From positions 1-29,810 of IMG/VR virus record IMGVR_UViG_3300025127_000172: a stretch of DNA of 29,810 bases; one strand, 5' to 3'. Numbering within the stretch: the first letter of the stretch is position 1; the number at the start of each line of letters is the position of its first letter. Positions 4,861 through 12,711 of this stretch are shown here, in pieces. A program made the translations under genes and the position numbers. This stretch comes from a virus. The notes under the pieces were generated by a model that searched no databases, was not told where the DNA came from, and worked only from the letters and a program-made list of their open reading frames with translations.

Positions 4861-7074
4861 ATGCCTTTAGAAGTAAATCCAGAAGTAACAAAATCCGAAG
4901 ACCTTCTCCATGACTATCATGCTCAGCGTTCAGAATGGGCTTCACAAGCCATGGAAGACGATGAGTTTCGCAACAATTCCCAATGGACACCTACACAGGT
5001 AAAGGTATTAAAGGGCAGAGCACAAAGCCCTATTACAGATAATGTAGTTCATCCAGCAGTTGAACAAGCAAAAGCACTCTTAACTGCAAACAAACCCAAG
5101 TTTCAATCTACAGGAAGAGATGATAGTGATACAAAAGTTGGAAGGCTTTTTTCAGATATCATGTCGTATATATGGGATATCTCTAATGGAAACGGAGAAT
5201 TAAAACAGGTTATTGATGATTACTACGTAAAAGGGATGGGGGCTATGGTAGCCTATGTAGACCCAATGATGGATTTTGGCAGAGGAGAAGTCTGCATAAA
5301 GTCTATAGACCCATTTGATTTATTTATTGACCCAGCATCTAGGGATACATTTTGTAAAGATGCAAGTAACATTCTTATTTCTAAAGTTTTAACAGAGGAG
5401 CAAGTCAAAAATGCCTATCCACAAGTAATGCAACCAGATGAAGAAGGCAATACTCTTCTGCAATCTATGACAATGAGTTCAGATACAAACTATCCAATTT
5501 CTCAAAGAGATAGTACAACTCTTGACCAACAAATTGGGCCAACTCCTAACGAGTCTGATTCAAAAACATATCAAGTAATAGACCGATATGAAAAGGTTCA
5601 ATTACCTTTTTGGCATTGCATGGATACAACCAATGGGAATGAATTTATTCATTCAGATGAAGACTACGCTGAATTCTTACAGCAACCAGCAGTTATTGTT
5701 GAGTCTTCAAATGGTATTCAGCACGTTACGGACAAATACAAAGTCCAAGAAATATTACAAATGTATGAACAGTTAGGTTCTGTCTTCCATTTAAGACTAG
5801 ACCCCCAAACAGGTCAACCTACCCCTGTATCTGGTGCTGAGCCAGAAGGTGAAGATGAAACTGTTATACCAGAATCCACTACAGAAATAACGCCTATAAC
5901 TATCCAAGAATTAGAGGCAAAGGGAATTGTTGTTTGCAACAAGGTATTAGTAGATAGGATAAAACGTGTGCTTTCAGTTGGAAGGGCTTTATTGGCAATG
6001 CAGATAATGGATATAGACGAATATCCAATTGTTACGCTGATGAATAGGCATAATAGAAATCCATATCCCATGAGTGATGTGCGATTTATAAAGCCAATCC
6101 AAGAATATATAAATAAGATAACGTCACTTATTATTGCTCACGCTAGTTCTTCGACAAACACTAAGCTACTTATACCAAGAGGCTCAATGAACAGAAGGCA
6201 ACTCGAAGAAGAATGGTCAAGAGCTGGTACTGGCGTTATTGAATATGACCCAGAACTAGGACAACCTATTGTCGCTGGGCCAGTCCCTTTGCCTAACGAA
6301 TTATACAAGAACAGAGAAGATGCTAAACAATCTATTTATCACATACTTGGTATCCATCCACTTCAGAGTGGTGACCCAAGTTCTGCCCCAGCTACATACA
6401 AAGGTACTGTGGCTATTGACGAGTATGCACAACGTAGGATTAAATCTAAGCTGGATGATATTGATGGGATGCTTAACCAGATGGGGAAGGTAGTTGTAAA
6501 CCTAATCCAACAGACATACACAGATGAAAAAGTAATTCGTCTAATGAAGCCAGATGGTACTGAGACAGAACAAACATTAAATGGCCCTATATATGATGAT
6601 TTAACCAATGAGTTAATTGGAAGAGTGAATGATGTCACAATAGGGCAATATGATTTAATTGTAGTAAGTGGCTCCACATTGCCATCCAATAGATGGGCAA
6701 GATTTGATTATTACATGAACCTTTACGAAAAGGGAATAATTGACCAACAAGAAGTACTTAAACAGACAGAAGTTGCAGATACGGAAGGCGTTCTCAAGAG
6801 GACGAGCATTATTAACCAGTTACAAGCACAAGTTCAACAGCAAGAAGAACAAATCAAAGAACTGGAAGGAGACCTTCAAACAGCACAAAGAGAATCTGTC
6901 TCAGATAGGAAAAAAGTTGAAATTGAAAAATTCAAGACCAAGCTAACGAATTCAGCAAACAAAACGGAAAAAGCAAGTCAATTGTACGAAGCACGTTTGC
7001 AAGATGAACTTAGCAAAGTCAAAGATGAAAACAGGGAAATACAAGCACAACAAATAAACCCAGTTGCTGTCTAA
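4861..7074 (+). CDS. Portal protein
   Basis: The portal is a 12-fold ring at one capsid vertex through which DNA enters and leaves. The 737-residue protein has the usual portal flow: an N-terminal region with the SIDPFDLFIDP segment (near 150-160), a central stem-region stretch (YINKITSLIIAHASSSTN) followed by PRGSM, and a C-terminal Gln/Glu/Lys-rich coiled coil (about 655-725). Such long coiled-coil C-termini resemble the barrel extension of P22-type portals. It follows TerL and precedes the scaffold, as expected. No Shine-Dalgarno sequence is seen before ATG 4861, and the 45-nt gap upstream holds only a short GTGT/ACAC hairpin. The large size favours a podovirus portal. Confidence 0.88.
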   Translation: MPLEVNPEVTKSEDLLHDYHAQRSEWASQAMEDDEFRNNSQWTPTQVKVLKGRAQSPITDNVVHPAVEQAKALLTANKPKFQSTGRDDSDTKVGRLFSDIMSYIWDISNGNGELKQVIDDYYVKGMGAMVAYVDPMMDFGRGEVCIKSIDPFDLFIDPASRDTFCKDASNILISKVLTEEQVKNAYPQVMQPDEEGNTLLQSMTMSSDTNYPISQRDSTTLDQQIGPTPNESDSKTYQVIDRYEKVQLPFWHCMDTTNGNEFIHSDEDYAEFLQQPAVIVESSNGIQHVTDKYKVQEILQMYEQLGSVFHLRLDPQTGQPTPVSGAEPEGEDETVIPESTTEITPITIQELEAKGIVVCNKVLVDRIKRVLSVGRALLAMQIMDIDEYPIVTLMNRHNRNPYPMSDVRFIKPIQEYINKITSLIIAHASSSTNTKLLIPRGSMNRRQLEEEWSRAGTGVIEYDPELGQPIVAGPVPLPNELYKNREDAKQSIYHILGIHPLQSGDPSSAPATYKGTVAIDEYAQRRIKSKLDDIDGMLNQMGKVVVNLIQQTYTDEKVIRLMKPDGTETEQTLNGPIYDDLTNELIGRVNDVTIGQYDLIVVSGSTLPSNRWARFDYYMNLYEKGIIDQQEVLKQTEVADTEGVLKRTSIINQLQAQVQQQEEQIKELEGDLQTAQRESVSDRKKVEIEKFKTKLTNSANKTEKASQLYEARLQDELSKVKDENREIQAQQINPVAV

Positions 7075-7098
7075 TGACAAATTGGGAAGGAGATAAAA

Positions 7099-7992
7099 AT
7101 GGCTGATATAAATGACCCAAGCGTTGCTGATGTGCAAGACCCAAACGTAGCTGATGAAGCTATCGAGTATTGGGGAACGCCACCAAATGCAGAAGTCAAC
7201 CCAGAAACCGAGCAACAGCCTGTTGAACAAGCTGAAGCTCAGCCAGAAGGTGCTGGTGACGAACAACAACGTTATCAGTATTGGCAATCACGGTACGACC
7301 AAAAGGCAAGTGAATTTGATACCATGAGTAAGAAATTAGCTGAGTATGAGAAAGTAGCTCCAATAGCAGAGTACATTCAAGAAAACCCAGATATACTCAA
7401 AGGAGTAGCAAAGTCACTTTCTGGTGATACCCCAGAGGTTCCCTCGCAAGAGAAATCTATGGAATTACCAAAGAAACCGACACGTCCAACCAAACCAACT
7501 AACTACGATGCAACTGAAGCGTATATGGATGTAGATAGTGCCTCTTACAAATACAGAGCAGAGCTTGATGAGTATAGAGATGGAATGATTGATTATCAAG
7601 AAAGTATAGAACAACAAAGAATACAGCAGTTACAGGCAGAACAGCAGAAGGTTCAGCAAAGACAAGCTGAATATCAACAGCAACAAGCTGTTTCAGATAT
7701 GAAGTATCGTCTTGTAAACGAATATGGATACGAACAAGGTAAGGCTGATGAATTCTTGAATTTCTATAGTTCCCCAGATTCCGTTACCCTAGAAAATCTA
7801 GTCCAGCTTGACAAATTAAGACAAGCACCTACTCCAGAGCAAGTTGCAACTAAACAAAAAGTCCAGGCTATGCAAAATGCAAAAGAAAGAATGAAAGTTC
7901 CTACACCTACTGCTGTGCAGACAGGTAATGCAGAACCTCAATATTCTGAGCAAGATTTGTTTAACATGGGCTTAATGCTAAATAAAAAGTAA
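7099..7992 (+). CDS. Capsid scaffolding protein
   Basis: Scaffolds guide capsid assembly and leave before maturation. This 297-residue protein has the expected form: acidic, Pro-rich and disordered N-terminus (about 1-60), a segment with an ENPDILKG helix near 95, a Lys/Pro-rich linker (KKPTRPTKPTNY), a long Gln-rich coiled coil (about 165-205) and a short C-terminal helix (SEQDLFNMGLMLNKK). C-terminal helices of scaffolds usually bind the capsid protein. The ribosome site is strong (AAGGAG, 6 nt before ATG). It sits between portal and capsid genes. No Ser/His/Asp protease signature is visible, so it is not an obvious protease fusion. Confidence 0.82.
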   Translation: MADINDPSVADVQDPNVADEAIEYWGTPPNAEVNPETEQQPVEQAEAQPEGAGDEQQRYQYWQSRYDQKASEFDTMSKKLAEYEKVAPIAEYIQENPDILKGVAKSLSGDTPEVPSQEKSMELPKKPTRPTKPTNYDATEAYMDVDSASYKYRAELDEYRDGMIDYQESIEQQRIQQLQAEQQKVQQRQAEYQQQQAVSDMKYRLVNEYGYEQGKADEFLNFYSSPDSVTLENLVQLDKLRQAPTPEQVATKQKVQAMQNAKERMKVPTPTAVQTGNAEPQYSEQDLFNMGLMLNKK

Positions 7993-8011
7993 ATATCTCT
8001 AGGAGGATATA

Positions 8012-9328
8012 ATGGCTACAACAGATACTACAGTAGTAGGGGCTAAGAATCTTGGCTCAAGTGGCGTACTCTATGACGAAAGAAGAGACTTTTACATTAG
8101 CCCACAGGTTGTTAAAGAACTTTGGACGGATGTAGCACCTTTTCTTACTGTCGTTGCTAATCAAAACACGATTAGTGGTATGGCTGACCCTACTTTCAAA
8201 ATGTTTGAACACAGAAACCCATGGCAAAAGCAAGAGCTAACAGTCGATGCTACTCTTGCTGACAAAGTTGCTTCAGCAGAAGGATTAGTCGTTGGAAAAA
8301 ACCTAATTGGTTTAGAATGCGAAGTTTGGAGTGACTCAGTTGCAGAAGCAGAAGGTGAAGCTTTTGTAAATGACAACCTTAAAAATGAGGGTGTTATTTT
8401 GATTACTGGAATCAATGCTGATGGTACTGCTATGACTTACGAAACTCTATCTTCAGATGCAATAACAGTAAAGGTAGGCGATAAGCTTTCCGTTATTGGT
8501 AATGCACAGGCTGAAGGAAGTGGCTCACCAGTCGCTTGGAGCGATGATTTATCAGTCGTCTTCAACCAATGCCAGATTTTCAAAACACCAGTAGAAGTAA
8601 CTGGAACATTGTTACAGGCTTCTCTACGTGGAGAATCAAAGGAATTGGCTAGACTTCGTGACCAGAAGGCTTCTGAGCATAAGATTCAAAAAGAAAGAGC
8701 TTTTCTATTTGGGGCAAACCCAAAAGGAATTGAATCTGGATTTGCTCAATTGGAAGATGTTTCAATTGATGGAATGGCTGTTCGTACAACAATGGGTATC
8801 ATCCCAGCGTTGGAAAAGCACGGAGTTTCTGATGCTAACTCATATTCTCAGAATATCTTTGGCATAGATAGTTCTAGCAATGGTGGTTATGACTACAAAT
8901 CGTTTGTAGAGCAAATGGAAAAAGTATTCCAGTATGTACCAACTGCTGGAATGAAACGAGCCTTTGTAGGTGCTGGTGCTCTTGGGTACTGGTCTACACT
9001 TGGGCCAGACAACTCTTTCTCTAAGAATTCTGGCTGGGAAGTCGGTCTTTCTGATATGAAGAGAGATGCTCTTGGTTTTAACTACAGAATGCTTGAAACA
9101 CCTCATGGAATGTTGCAGTTGATTCCAACTCCAGCTTTACGTGGAAGGTACAACAAGTATATGCTAGTTGTAGATGACTCGAATCTGTTCCATGCTCAGT
9201 ATAGAGCACCACAGTTTCAAGCTTCTATCCAAGCAAATGATGCTGATATTGTGAAAGACCAGTATATGTCTGATGAAGGCATTGGTATTTCAATGATTGA
9301 ATCTCATTCATTGTTCAAAATATACTAA
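8012..9328 (+). CDS. Major capsid protein
   Basis: This 438-residue protein forms the head shell. It is assigned by place (after the scaffold), an excellent AGGAGG site 6 nt before ATG, and a composition typical of capsid proteins. It begins with a short arm, then a region rich in beta strands with an insertion of about 50 residues (near 110-165, GVILITGINADGTAMTYETL) that could be a surface domain. A conserved-looking core follows (PVEVTGTLLQASLRGESKE at about 195-215; RAFLFGANPKG at about 229-239). The opening codons contain ACTACAGTAGTAG, a 13-mer also found in the 1544-1629 cluster. A stable hairpin follows the gene. Confidence 0.88.
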   Translation: MATTDTTVVGAKNLGSSGVLYDERRDFYISPQVVKELWTDVAPFLTVVANQNTISGMADPTFKMFEHRNPWQKQELTVDATLADKVASAEGLVVGKNLIGLECEVWSDSVAEAEGEAFVNDNLKNEGVILITGINADGTAMTYETLSSDAITVKVGDKLSVIGNAQAEGSGSPVAWSDDLSVVFNQCQIFKTPVEVTGTLLQASLRGESKELARLRDQKASEHKIQKERAFLFGANPKGIESGFAQLEDVSIDGMAVRTTMGIIPALEKHGVSDANSYSQNIFGIDSSSNGGYDYKSFVEQMEKVFQYVPTAGMKRAFVGAGALGYWSTLGPDNSFSKNSGWEVGLSDMKRDALGFNYRMLETPHGMLQLIPTPALRGRYNKYMLVVDDSNLFHAQYRAPQFQASIQANDADIVKDQYMSDEGIGISMIESHSLFKIY

Positions 9329-9342
9329 TAAGTATGAGACAA

Positions 9343-9366
9343 GGGGGCTGTCTTCGGATAGCCCCC
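9343..9366 (+). terminator. UUCG-capped hairpin after the capsid gene
   Basis: GGGGGCTGTC (9343-9352) pairs with GATAGCCCCC (9357-9366) with one G-T wobble and a TTCG tetraloop closed by C-G, a very stable RNA form. The following bases (ACTTTGAA) lack a real T-run, and the next ATG is only 10 nt away. It is probably a partial terminator or an RNA-end stabiliser that keeps capsid mRNA abundant relative to downstream genes. Confidence 0.7.
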
Positions 9367-9376
9367 ACTTTGAAAT

Positions 9377-10048
9377 ATGGCAAACTTTAAAACACAAATA
9401 GAAAACATAGCTGGGAAAACAGCAACAGTTGGAGCAACTGGTCAGAATGCATACAACGAAATGATAAATAATTTCTTAAAGCAGTCTGCTAGAGCAGTTC
9501 TAAATCTAATGCCAGATGATGTCCTTATTAGGGATAGTATTAAAACAAATATTACAAGTGATTCTGGAATAACAGTTACGGATAAAAAAGTAGTTAAGGT
9601 AACTAGGGCTGGTCATGGTTGCATAGAAATGCCATTAGAAGAAAAAGCACATTTACAAGCCAATAGTGGCAGTATTAAAGAACCAACCAAAAGAAGTCCT
9701 GTTTATTACATTGAGGGTCAAATAACTACAGGTGGATTCTTATTTATAAAACCAGACCCTACTGCAACAGAGCAAGGTCAATTGGATTTTAATTTATATC
9801 CTTCTCCTTTATACAATGAAGACTCTATAGACAATTTTCCAGATAGAGCAGAATATGCTGTTGTAATTGGTTCAGCAATAAGATTGCTACAACATAAAAT
9901 TAATAAAATGATACATGAGGATGAGGATATTGAACTTACTTCTGTAGCTCAACAAGAACTGCAAACAGTTACCATGATGTATCAAGATGAAATTGCAAGG
10001 TTGAATGGTAGTGCTGGGATGGCACAGCCTCAACAGGGGGGTGAATAA
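9377..10048 (+). CDS. Head-associated structural or connector protein
   Basis: A 223-residue protein directly after the capsid gene. Its start ATG 9377 is close behind the hairpin, and no ribosome site is obvious. The middle is beta-rich (YYIEGQITTGGFLFIKP). The C-terminal part has the pattern FPDRAEYAVVIGSAIRLLQ followed by long helices (about 170-215), seen in phage neck or virion proteins that follow the capsid gene in many uncultured marine phages. A Gln/Gly-rich tail ends it. It overlaps the next gene by 1 nt (TAATG). A head-tail connector role is inferred from gene order. It could also be a minor capsid component. Confidence 0.6.
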   Translation: MANFKTQIENIAGKTATVGATGQNAYNEMINNFLKQSARAVLNLMPDDVLIRDSIKTNITSDSGITVTDKKVVKVTRAGHGCIEMPLEEKAHLQANSGSIKEPTKRSPVYYIEGQITTGGFLFIKPDPTATEQGQLDFNLYPSPLYNEDSIDNFPDRAEYAVVIGSAIRLLQHKINKMIHEDEDIELTSVAQQELQTVTMMYQDEIARLNGSAGMAQPQQGGE

Positions 10049-10407
10049 TGGCTCAAAGTAATCCAACAACTACAAATGCACCTACAGTTACCTATTTAGA
10101 TGAGAATGGAAATGAAATTACAGTTGCTTATGGATATGGTATTACCCAAGAGCAGATGGTTGAATTGGTTCGTACACATCATCCAGAAATGCTAGAAAAA
10201 GAAATTAGAGTGTATTTAAACCAAGCTTTACGTGAGTTTACTAAAAAAACAAAGATATTAAGAGGGGTATTCCAAAAAGCAATTACTGAGGGTGTTAGGT
10301 GGTATCAAATTGACGATGAAATTGTTTCTATTAATAAAGTGTTTTTTAATGGAAAGGCTATTCAAAGAAATCTTACCCCACCAGAAAATGAGGACTTAGA
10401 CGTATAA
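10048..10407 (+). CDS. Connector (adaptor) protein, N-terminal half
   Basis: This 119-residue protein starts at ATG 10048, overlapping the previous stop. After a disordered Thr/Pro-rich start, residues about 45-110 follow the layout of phage head-tail adaptors: RVYLNQALREFTKKT, then VRWYQIDDEIVSINKVFFNG. In such proteins an N-terminal helix is followed by an edge-strand segment and a long C-terminal helical part. Here the chain stops after ENEDLDV and the next gene supplies what looks like the rest. The two may associate as one fold. Assignment is from pattern and position and is not certain. Confidence 0.55.
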   Translation: MAQSNPTTTNAPTVTYLDENGNEITVAYGYGITQEQMVELVRTHHPEMLEKEIRVYLNQALREFTKKTKILRGVFQKAITEGVRWYQIDDEIVSINKVFFNGKAIQRNLTPPENEDLDV

Positions 10408-10793
10408 TGGCAAAAGTATATTGGATAGATAAAGATGCTATAGCTGTAGGAGATATTGATGCACAAGGTAATGTAACTGGGCCAACTGCTGGGACATTAT
10501 CTTTACATTGTTCTCGTCACGATGCACCATTTGTTGGCGTAGACATAGGAGTAAATAATTCTGCTGGTGTGCGAATAGAAATTGGAATGCTACAATCTCC
10601 AGTTGTCCCAGTTGAATACCATGAGGCTTTAACATATAAAGCCATAGCACATGGATATGAGAAAAAAGGTGAGTTAAAAACTGCTGATTATTTTCATCAA
10701 AAGTTTAATATGGCAATAAACGAGGGTAAACAAGAATCAAATTCTGCAAAATCTGAAGAAAGCCCTATTTCAATCATACCAAGGGATTATTAA
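10407..10793 (+). CDS. Connector (adaptor) protein, C-terminal half
   Basis: ATG 10407 overlaps the previous stop by 1 nt (TAATG). The N-terminal half is beta-rich (SLHCSRHDAPFVGVDIGV, RIEIGMLQSPV). The C-terminal half is the long helical pattern common at the end of adaptors: VPVEYHEALTYKAIAHGYEK followed by DYFHQKFNMAINEGKQ. A single adaptor of about 240 residues would normally contain this and the preceding protein in one chain. Alternatively the pair are two separate neck proteins. The tail SISIIPRDY-like end is short and basic. No cleavage site or frameshift signal is visible at the junction. Confidence 0.55.
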   Translation: MAKVYWIDKDAIAVGDIDAQGNVTGPTAGTLSLHCSRHDAPFVGVDIGVNNSAGVRIEIGMLQSPVVPVEYHEALTYKAIAHGYEKKGELKTADYFHQKFNMAINEGKQESNSAKSEESPISIIPRDY

Positions 10794-10981
10794 TGATAAA
10801 AGATATTGTGTCTACAAATCAAGGCATTAATACAAGGTGGGGGCAAACTCACCAAGGATGGGCAAGAGGAACAGAGAAATGGGCTAGTGCTACAACTAGA
10901 GAACTTAAAACTATTAAAGCAGAAGAAGCAGTTGTAAAGCAAACAGTAGCAGTTTCTCAATCAACATTAGGGGGATTATAA
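10793..10981 (+). CDS. 62-residue hypothetical protein
   Basis: ATG 10793 overlaps the previous stop (TAATG) and the end overlaps the following gene (TAATG). The protein is rich in Thr, Gln and Trp (TRWGQTHQGWARGTEKW), then a Lys/Glu helix (TTRELKTIKAEEAVVKQ). No membrane segment or signal is seen. It sits between connector and fibre genes, so it may be a small virion or fibre-attachment protein, but this is only context. The unbroken overlap chain supports a real gene. Confidence 0.65.
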   Translation: MIKDIVSTNQGINTRWGQTHQGWARGTEKWASATTRELKTIKAEEAVVKQTVAVSQSTLGGL

Positions 10982-11355
10982 TGGCTGGGTTAAGAGAATT
11001 TACAGTAGCGAATACTTATGCAGATTTATTGACAGTACTTGATAGAAACGCTCCAAATACTGGATTAGATGATAGGCCAAAAAGAGTATTTGATGGAGAG
11101 GGTATTTCAAGCCCTTTATTTTTAAGTACTACAGCAGTAGAGATAGCTGGGGGATTATCAGTTACTTCTGGCGTAACGATATCAAATGGCAATATTTCAT
11201 CGAATGGAAGCTTTTCTTTTAAAAGCAATGGAACAGAATTGTTAAACATCAAAAGTGATGGGACAATACGTGCTATTAATGTTAGCACAGCACCAACGAA
11301 TCCACAGGCTGGAGATTTGGTGAACTTGAATGGTCATTTATACATGGCAGTATAA
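10981..11355 (+). CDS. Small tail-fibre or adaptor protein
   Basis: A 124-residue protein with a helical start (FTVANTYADLLTVLDR) and a body of Gly/Ser/Asn-rich repeats of short strands (GLSVTSGVTISNGNISSNGSF), typical of trimeric beta-structured fibre proteins. The end (PTNPQAGDLVNLNGHLYMAV) is like the terminal segment that closes many such fibre modules. It lies before two larger fibre genes and is likely part of the same host-recognition structure, either a base-attachment piece or a short side fibre. No enzyme motif is visible. Confidence 0.65.
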   Translation: MAGLREFTVANTYADLLTVLDRNAPNTGLDDRPKRVFDGEGISSPLFLSTTAVEIAGGLSVTSGVTISNGNISSNGSFSFKSNGTELLNIKSDGTIRAINVSTAPTNPQAGDLVNLNGHLYMAV

Positions 11356-11385
11356 GGGCAAAATACAAAATAAGGAGACATATAT

Positions 11386-12384
11386 ATGGCAACATATAGT
11401 AAGGTGGTCGTCGAAGATTCGGCTGACCATATAGCACAAACTTCAGCCAAAGCTGATAAACTTGCTACAGCAAGAACATTAGGTGGCGTAAGCTTTGACG
11501 GAAGTGCAAATATAAATTTACCTGGAGTGAATGCTGGAGGTAATCAAGATACAACTGGTAATTCTGCTACTTCAACTAAACTAGCAACTGCAAGAGCTTT
11601 TTCTGCAAGTGGTGATGTAGGAACATCCTCTGGTGTAAACTTTGATGGTAGTGGAGCAGTTGCATTGGCATTGTCTATTGGAGCTGATAAAGTACTTAAC
11701 AGACATTTAGCAGATGCTTCTGTACAACCAGAGCAGTTCAACGATGGAAGAGGTAATTCAATAGGAAATGGTACAAATGGACAGTTTCTACAAACAAGTG
11801 GTGATGGTGGAATGGGATGGGCTACAATGCCTTCTCCAAATGATAACACTATTACATTATCTGCTGGTAATGGTTTATCTGGTGGGGGAGACTTTACAGT
11901 AGACCAATCTTCAGATGAGACTATTTCTTTTGCTTTGGATGCAAGTGTAGCTGGTACAGGTCTTGGACATAGTTCTGGTGTGCTATCTGTTAATGCAACA
12001 CAGGCAATTACAAACATATCTGGAGACCTAGCAATTGCTGGTGATTTAACAGTTAGTGGTGCAACAATTACTACAACTACTGAAACATTAGAAATTGCTG
12101 ATAATACTATGCTATTAAACTCTGATGCTACTAGAGCAGAAAGTGCTGGTTTAATGGTTGAAGTAGATAAAGATACTAGAAGTGCTAGTAAACCAGTAAT
12201 GTTTTATGATGCTGGTTCTTCATCATGGAAAATGGGTGTTACAGCAGATAGCTTTGCTAATGCTACAAAGACAGCCAGTATTTCATCAATTGTAAGCAAT
12301 AGTTCGTTAGATGCAAATGATACTTCTGTACCAGTTGGTGGTATTCAAGAAGTAAGTGGAGTGATGTACATAAGAACATCTTAA
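11386..12384 (+). CDS. Tail fibre protein with T4-type repeats
   Basis: A 332-residue protein with a good AAGGAG site. The N-terminal part has two or more copies of a repeat like KLATARTLGGVSFDGSAN (about 26-110) typical of T-even long-tail-fibre shafts. Next comes a Gly-rich linker with GGMGWATMP (about 143-151) and a segment GNGLSGGGDFTVDQ. A C-terminal domain (about 215-290: SGDLAIAGDLTVSG, TLEIADNTMLLNSD, SAGLMVEVD, VMFYDAGSSSWKMG) matches a widespread phage virion-fibre domain. It probably forms a trimer and contacts the larger fibre or the host surface. It has no chaperone or lytic domain. Confidence 0.82.
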   Translation: MATYSKVVVEDSADHIAQTSAKADKLATARTLGGVSFDGSANINLPGVNAGGNQDTTGNSATSTKLATARAFSASGDVGTSSGVNFDGSGAVALALSIGADKVLNRHLADASVQPEQFNDGRGNSIGNGTNGQFLQTSGDGGMGWATMPSPNDNTITLSAGNGLSGGGDFTVDQSSDETISFALDASVAGTGLGHSSGVLSVNATQAITNISGDLAIAGDLTVSGATITTTTETLEIADNTMLLNSDATRAESAGLMVEVDKDTRSASKPVMFYDAGSSSWKMGVTADSFANATKTASISSIVSNSSLDANDTSVPVGGIQEVSGVMYIRTS

Positions 12385-12569
12385 TGTCTAAGTACAATCA
12401 TAAAATGGACACAAATAATCCCAAGCCCCCAGTCAATCTGGGGGTTAGGGATACAGATTTTTTATTAAAATTGTTGGCAAAGTCAACATTTGAGGGGCAT
12501 GAAATTGAACAGGCATACGCTGTTATTCAAAAACTTGGAGAAATGCATAGGAGGAACCTTGAAAGTTGA
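12384..12569 (+). CDS. 61-residue phage protein, paralogue of the next gene
   Basis: ATG 12384 overlaps the fibre stop (TAATG). The C-terminal 40 residues (DTDFLLKLLAKSTFEGHEIEQAYAV) form two helices around a Gly turn, a layout seen in small proteins placed among structural genes in many phages. The following protein has the same layout (DTELNILVQAMASATIKGSN), suggesting tandem duplication. Codons about 15-21 lie in a strong hairpin. The stop overlaps the start of the next gene. It may be an assembly chaperone for the fibres, which is a guess from position. Confidence 0.65.
   Translation: MSKYNHKMDTNNPKPPVNLGVRDTDFLLKLLAKSTFEGHEIEQAYAVIQKLGEMHRRNLES
12426..12444 (+). promoter_or_regulatory. 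GC-rich hairpin inside a small gene
   Basis: CCCCCAG (12426-12432) pairs perfectly with CTGGGGG (12438-12444) over the 5-nt loop TCAAT. It is just past the end of the 332-residue fibre gene and inside the start of the 61-residue gene. No T-run follows directly, so termination is unlikely to be full. In such AT-rich sequence a perfect 7-bp stem, mainly G-C pairs, stands out. Confidence 0.5.
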
Positions 12570-12711
12570 TTTAGTAGATACAGAATTAAATATTTTAGTA
12601 CAAGCAATGGCAAGTGCTACCATAAAAGGGTCAAATGCTATTGAGTTTGGAAAGTTATTAGATAAACTGCAAAAAGCATTCGAGAAGGAAGTAGCTAAAC
12701 AAAATGGCTAG
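12559..12711 (+). CDS. 50-residue phage protein, paralogue of the previous gene
   Basis: I choose TTG 12559 because AGGAGG lies 4 nt upstream; a more upstream TTG (12490) in the same frame would give 73 residues with no ribosome site. The protein (DTELNILVQAMASATIKGSN, then KLLDKLQKAFEKEVAK) is two amphipathic helices. It shares the Asp-Thr-acidic start, the Ala-Ser pair, the central Gly and spacing with the C-terminal part of the preceding protein. It overlaps that gene by 11 nt and the giant fibre by 8 nt. It may help assemble the fibre made from the next gene, which is inference. Confidence 0.6.
   Translation: MKVDLVDTELNILVQAMASATIKGSNAIEFGKLLDKLQKAFEKEVAKQNG

Noticed and set aside
6952-7287. 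Leftward hydrophobic frame of 111 codons across the portal/scaffold junction
   Set aside because: Its Phe/Leu/Trp richness is the antisense of Gln/Lys/Glu coiled-coil codons; no start signals.
11544-12017. Leftward open frame of 157 codons inside the 332-residue fibre gene
   Set aside because: Pro/Ser/Ala-rich composition is the usual shadow of Gly/Ser/Thr repeats read backwards; no ribosome site and wholly within a clear gene.
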